Shown: one piece after another, positions 58,847 to 64,000 of the stretch
How positions within the stretch are numbered: the first letter of the stretch is position 1
How the letters are laid out: each line of letters starts with the position of its first letter
NCBI RefSeq assembly: GCF_964275005.1
Contig: NC_092706.1
Location: forward strand, 3,043,113-3,107,112
DNA length: 64,000 nt
Direction: 5' to 3'
Origin: Diadema setosum
Taxonomy: Eukaryota > Echinodermata > Echinoidea > Diadematoida > Diadematidae
Program-made: the position numbers and the translations under genes
The notes under the pieces: generated by a model
Told to the model about the DNA's origin: nothing
What the model saw: the letters and a program-made list of their open reading frames with translations, nothing else
Database searches by the model: none

Positions 58847-59025
58847 AGTTGAACCTTTTCGTGAAGAGGTTGGATATAACAAAACCCCCTTATAACAAGG
58901 TGATTTTGTATGTCCCAGCTCTTCACATTTTTGTTTTTGTTTTTATACCCTGATATAGTGAGAAACCTGATGTGGCAGGGTAACTGTCACAGTTTCTAGG
59001 TTCTTGTTCTAACAAGGTTTATCTG
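58847..59025. mobile_element. pogo/Tigger-like MITE without insert
   Basis: CAGTTGAACCTTTTCGTG, CTTATAACAAGGTGATTTTG and GTTCTTGTTCTAACAAGG match the outer parts of 24087-24471, giving the uninterrupted form of that element. Confidence 0.6.
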
Positions 59026-61453
59026 TACTTGCATCATCAATGCATCTTGGCCTTTCTTTTCTGTCATGCTGTTTCAGTAATCAACTAGTATTCATGCGAC
59101 ACATTATTGTGTCAGCCAAGTATAAAGGTCCTACATGTATCACTTTTGTCACCAAAGACATGTAACTGGCCTGTGCCACAAAAGCATGAATGAGAATGAT
59201 ATCTGAGGAGGAGAGTATTATGATACTTTTTAGTTTCATCTCGGCGCTCCTTTGGCAATGAATGTGGTATCCATTAAACTTCTTTCTATAACTGTTTTTG
59301 CCATTGCTGGTCCGAACTTGTACTCAAAGCTGCCCTGTAGGTTTATGCAATGCTGTATATGTCTATAGATTGCCATCGTTGACCATATTAAAGATGGCCT
59401 AACAGAGTAAAGTGAGAAACAGATTTGTGGGAAGTGTCATCCAGTTTGACGTAAGAATACAAATGTTGCGATATACGTAAAATCTTGTATGTTGCAGCAA
59501 CTTTAGGACCTTTCTTGCTGCAAGGCCTCTACCCATCTGTGTGCTAGATTTTATCAATATATTGAAGCCAGCGAGCATGTGATGTGGCATTTAACTGCTG
59601 TGTATTTACGCTATAGTCTAACCCTGCATGTTTATAATTGTTATAAACTGTTAAGAAAAAGTAGGGAAATTCAGAAGCGGGGGGAAGTCGGCAATACAGA
59701 TCAAAACCTAAACTGTTGAGATGTTGTTGACCAGTTCTGATGCTTTTTGCATTGAGCAAGTTGGAGGTACATGAAAGTCTGAAGATTGAAGCGTGTTGAG
59801 CAGCAAGAGATTTCTTCTGTGTATCTCTATGTTTTCATTACCTTTAAAGAAGTCAATAAACACCAGCAATCATATTGCTGGATAATCAGCAAGATATTTG
59901 TGATTTGTGTGTGTGTGTGTGTGTGTATTTTGTGATATGTCTGCCATTGTATGATCACCAAAAGTTGTCTGTCGGTGTGTCCCTGCCTGCATGATGCTCT
60001 GCCACGAAGTGTCATTGGAGTGTCCTTCGGTCCGTCCGTCCGTCCATCCGTTAGCAATGCCTTGGAGAATACTCGATGCATACACTTAAACTAGGTACCA
60101 TTGTCTGTACATGTACATACATTACTACACAATGAGGCTTGGTCCCTTTCCATAGAGTAGTACACGTACAGTACAACATAGACTTGGACAAAATGCCTAT
60201 TATGTCTTAGAAACTGTGCACCAGATCTGTCATTTAAATTCCAAAATGAAACAGGTTTTTATATGGATGGGAGATATCTCCTTCTGATTCACCCTCCCTC
60301 ACTTGGTTTCCCTTCATAGATTTAGTTGTGTTGTTTTTTGTTTTTTTTTTTTTGATCTGTGATTTCCCAAATATGTGGTCAAAAATATACATATGAGATA
60401 CACTTGTATTTTAATTGCAATTCACACAGTTCCCCTTCATGCATAGACTAGACCTATGGTTATACTTGGGGATTTAAAATTGGTCAAATGTTCCACCAAA
60501 AGTGTGCACCAAATCTTTGAATTTCACTTTTAGAAATGCAAAAGCTTCGTGATGTGTTGGGGAAACATCCCCCCCCCCCCAACACACACACACATCCTTC
60601 CCCTGCTTGGTCTCTGTAGCTCCGCAGACTTACTACACTTCTCTGATTGACAAATTTCAAAATGGGTCACCAAACGTCAGATCACTGGTCAGATTGTTGA
60701 ATTTCAATTTCAAATACAGCTGTATGCAAATACCCCTTCATTTTTGGAGTTTAAATGACAGATCTGGTGTACAGTTTCTACCCCCCCCCCCAAATAGGAC
60801 CTATAGTTCCATGCCTCAACCCCCCCCCCCCAACACACACACACTCCTCTAACTCGGTTACCCCCTCCCCCCCCCCCCCCCCCCCCCCGCAGACTGCAGT
60901 ACAATTTGGGGATTGACGCTTTTCCAAATATTCCACAAAAGGGGTGCATTGGGTCGCCATTTTATAAAAGATGTTGGGTAGCAACTTTTCCAGCTAAAAT
61001 GGCAACTTACCACAACAACAGCCAATCAGGAACTTCCTGGATTCTTGTCGCTACATGAACCATGGCAATTGCCATTCCAGCAATGATTTTTATCAAATCA
61101 ACTTTTTATGAACATTAGATCATTATATTTCAATTCTAACCCCTCCCCCAAAAGACAAAAGCTTTGTTGTGTGTTTGTGTGGGGAGGGGGTGAGGCAATC
61201 CGGCTCTCCCCCCCCCCCCCACCCCCACCCCTTGTCTACCTCCATAGATGTGGTACACACTGACGACGCACACGCAGAACAATAAGAGAGACACCGCAAT
61301 TTCGTCATTCACGTTTTCCTGAATATCTATTTGTCTTAATACTTGTGCTAGAAAATATTCAGTATCACTTACTTAAAGGTGATTGATACCCCCACTCCTG
61401 CAGCCCAGATACCTCTAAACAAGAATTGAACCAGGGTTTGAAGGTCAAGTGTC

Positions 61454-61500
<47 letters not shown>

Positions 61501-61544
61501 GTATATGTAGTACCTTGTGAGTACCTTGTGAGTTTGACTGCTTC
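59026..61544. other. gene-less stretch with C runs and GT repeats
   Basis: Contains (GT)n at 59906-59927, a HINE-head-like fragment at about 59997-60060 (CTGCCACGAAGTGTCAT followed by GTCCGTCCGTCC), several 10-20 nt C runs between 60570 and 61230, and a (GT)n run at 61459-61503. No exon was seen. Confidence 0.45.
61459..61503 (+). repeat. (GT)n microsatellite
   Basis: About 20 GT dinucleotides with one C interruption. Confidence 0.9.
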
Positions 61545-62345
61545 AGCATTGAGGAAGTAGTTCACTCCACAAGATTTTCAAGAAAATATGCCGTTACCAT
61601 GGCAACACCTTGTCGGGTACAAACACATTGTCTTGCATAACTACCCCTATATAGGCAACACTTTCTGCGACAAACACACAAAATCGTGTCCTGCACATGA
61701 ACACCAAATTTGAGTTCAATTGCTTCAAACTTGTGGAAGTAGTTCACTCCACAAGATTTTCAAGAAAGTATGCCGTTACCATGGTAACGCCTTGTCGGGT
61801 ACAAACACAAAGTATGTCTTGCATGACTACATCTATAGATCATTATACATATACTAAATTTGAAATAAATTGCTTAAATACTGTGGAAGAAGTTCACTCC
61901 TCAAGGTTTGGGGAAAATTGTGATTACCATGACAACGCTTCCTCCAACAAACATAAATATCATGTTTTGCACATCTACACCTAAATGTCATTATGTACAC
62001 CAAATTTGAGTGCAATTGCTTCAAAATTGTGGAAGTGGCTCAAAAGTTTTTCAAGAAAATATGTCGTTACCATGGCAATGCCTTTTCGGGTACATACACA
62101 AAGTGTGTCCTACATAACTACACGTACACCTCTATAGATCATACATTCATATCATATTTGAAATAAATTGCTTAAATGCTGTGGTATTTCACAAGGTTTT
62201 TTGGAAAATTTTGGTTACAATTGCAATGCTTTTTCCGACAAACACGAAAAAAAAATGTCTTGCACACCTACACCTCAGTGTCATCATGTACCCAAGTTTC
62301 ATCAAAATTGCTTCTAAAGGAGTTCGCGACGCAAGATTTAATTGC
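61545..62345. repeat. tandem array of 150-180-bp units (GTTCACTCCACAAG)
   Basis: GTGGAAGTAGTTCACTCC and GTTACCATGGCAACGCC-like phrases recur at about 61551, 61733, 61883, 62031 and 62180. The array ends near CCGCCCGACCGACC. It looks like the internal array of another GTCY-bearing non-autonomous element read from the other strand; the ends are not resolved. Confidence 0.65.
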
Positions 62346-62445
62346 AACGGACCGCCCGACCGACCACACGCTGATACCCCCTAATACATTTTGTACACAG
62401 AGACTCCAGCTCTCCTGTTTTCGACGGGAGATCTCCCGCCGAAAG

Positions 62446-62733
62446 CAGAGCTACCAAGTCTCATGCATTGTGAGTGAGACTCAAGCATTTAGGGTCTGTC
62501 TCACGATCTAACGCATGACACTCATTTTTCTCACGCATTGGGAGCATAGCTTAAAGTACACCATTACGACCTAAAAATTGAAAAAGCTCGCTACCGTGGG
62601 AGGGCGGACACCCCCTTCCCACACTCTCCTCTCGCTCAGTTGCTTCGCTCCTTCGCTCACGCACATACGCGCGTGCCGAGATGCTGAGCTATGAAAATCT
62701 CACTCATAAAAAATTTTGAACTTGGTATCTATG
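62446..62733. mobile_element. CAGAGNTRCCAAGT MITE, copy 2, with 6-bp flanking repeat
   Basis: CAGAGCTACCAAGTCTCA and GAACTTGGTATCTATG are the ends, and CGAAAG flanks both sides (62440-62445, 62734-62739). The flanks belong to a CTCCCGC-rich repeat that it interrupts. It is the same family as 48809-49183 in reverse orientation. Confidence 0.65.
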
Positions 62734-63182
62734 CGAAAGCCCATTTCTGCAAAATTTCCCGTTCTCCCGCTTGAGATTTCATTTCTCCCGCCCTGGCCTG
62801 TGTCTCCCGCTTGAACTGATTTCTTACCGGTACTGTAATATCATTGTATGTTGAAAAATAAGCCTTAGATAGCACGAGAGAGCATCTAGAACCGAGCTTC
62901 CAAGGCCCTTAAGCGGGCCCTAGACCCCGGCCGCAAGGAGCTTCGCGCTTTGCGCTCGTAATGTGCGCTTCGCGCACAAGCTCCCGTTTGCTAGGGGTTT
63001 CAGGCGGGAGAATCTCCCGATCAGTGCCCCGTCTAATAAAGCCTTCAAATCAATCACAAGTCCCCAAATCAATCGCAACTTGCATTGCAGCACACAAAAA
63101 ACTTGTGATTGATTGTCTATCACAAGTCTTTATTTCATGCCCCAGAAGGTGGGGTTTTGGAGTCTCTGTATACATTGCGCAG

Positions 63183-63505
63183 GGCCGGCGGAGCGTTTTC
63201 AAAAGCGTGGGGGCCCACTTCCGGGTTTCATGAGCTAACAAGCAAAAAAAAAAAAAAAACCAAACAAACAAACAAACAAACAAAAAGGTTTTCACCGGAA
63301 AAACATAACCTTACCGCGCTCACACTTCGAGATCTCTATCCCTCACCTACGTACTTCCGAGTTAAAAAAGTGTGGGGGCCCAAAGTGATGACACCTTATG
63401 TATTCCTTTGTATGGTTGTATGGTGCACAAAAAATGTGAGGACCCGAGCCCCCACGGCCCCCACGGTTTCGCCGGCCATGCTGCGTGAGACTTGGTAGCT
63501 CTGAT
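63183..63505. mobile_element. GGGCCGGCGGAGC element next to a CAGAG-type right end
   Basis: GGGCCGGCGGAGCGTTTTC is roughly mirrored by CCCCCACGGTTTCGCCGGCC (ends near 63477). A (CAAA)n tract lies inside. Immediately after, GTGAGACTTGGTAGCTCTG (63486-63504) is the right end of the CAGAG family, so this element probably interrupted such a copy. Confidence 0.5.
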
Positions 63506-64000
63506 GATTACCGGTATTATATGTATTATTATTATATTTGACCAAATCTATCTTTGTCATGTTGGAGGGGGATACCTCTCTCTCACATCCTGCCCCACAA
63601 CGTCCCCATCCCCACCCCCACCCCCCCCCCCCCCCCCGCTCATTCGCTCAGTTCGTATCTCTGACCCTGGCCCGTCTTTATACACGTTTACATGTATCCT
63701 CCAAGTTTTGCGCCCCCCCCCCCCCCCCCTCCATCTCGAAAACGGTGTAATTATGATGAACTACTTCTGGGTCGAAGAAAAGACTAATTATGACGATGCG
63801 CTATGATCAGCTGAAGTGGGAAGGTACCACTGGACTGTACGCGGACGGTACGCTCTACTAACGTACGATGCCGATGGTTTCCACGGTTTACTAAATCATT
63901 AAACTTGCTTAAACATCTTCAAATTGGCAGCGCAGTAGTCTTCCATACTAGGCGCTCTACTGCAATTCACTGCTTGCCAGTTCTAGTTAGGAGCGCGAAA
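63506..64000. other. gene-less end of window
   Basis: C runs at about 63612-63637 and 63713-63729 and otherwise unassigned DNA. No exon was recognised. Confidence 0.4.

Noticed and set aside
1-64000. CRISPR array, operon, phage or retroviral genes
   Set aside because: Split genes with GT/AG introns show eukaryotic nuclear DNA. No regular repeat-spacer array, reverse transcriptase, integrase or capsid motif was seen.

Overview
The window reads as nuclear DNA of a marine deuterostome, most likely an echinoderm. It is AT-rich and intron-rich, with very little coding sequence and many short palindromic transposon relics. Three multi-exon genes can be reconstructed with consistent splice phases: MRPL10, an NB-ARC/TPR STAND protein, and a profilin whose sequence resembles sea urchin profilins as I remember them. 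No bacterial features, CRISPR arrays, operons or recognisable retroviral or polymerase genes were seen.

Layout. 1-9.35 kb: repeats plus a partial minus-strand gene of unknown function, with two well-supported exons at 7061-7128 and 4809-4910. Its likely 5' exon lies back to back with MRPL10. 9.49-18.96 kb: MRPL10, plus strand, five exons, 252 aa. Its introns hold at least five different fold-back elements, including one of about 3 kb. 19-30.8 kb: gene-poor DNA with nested MITEs, a Helentron-like element (27.2-28.2 kb) and tandem duplications. 30.8-44.7 kb: a minus-strand STAND gene encoding 899 aa (P-loop, Walker B, GxP motif, winged helix, TPRs) from eight coding exons, with a further 5' exon that may carry an upstream ORF. 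45.7-46.0 kb: a tRNA-derived SINE. 47.3-47.5 kb: a long TTC tract. 47.88-56.15 kb: profilin, three exons, 139 aa. 56-64 kb: repeats and low-complexity DNA only.

The genes look like independent housekeeping or signalling loci: a mitochondrial ribosome protein, an actin-monomer binding protein and a STAND switch protein. They do not form a pathway. The most unusual material is in the mobile elements. (i) Helentron/HINE-like elements carry arrays of AGGTCAAAGGTCA-type motifs. (ii) A TA-flanked MITE group shares the end TACTGTA, but its inner inverted repeats co-vary within each copy. (iii) A 3-kb fold-back has arms of about 1.28 kb. All family assignments rest on reading the sequence by eye; no database search was possible.
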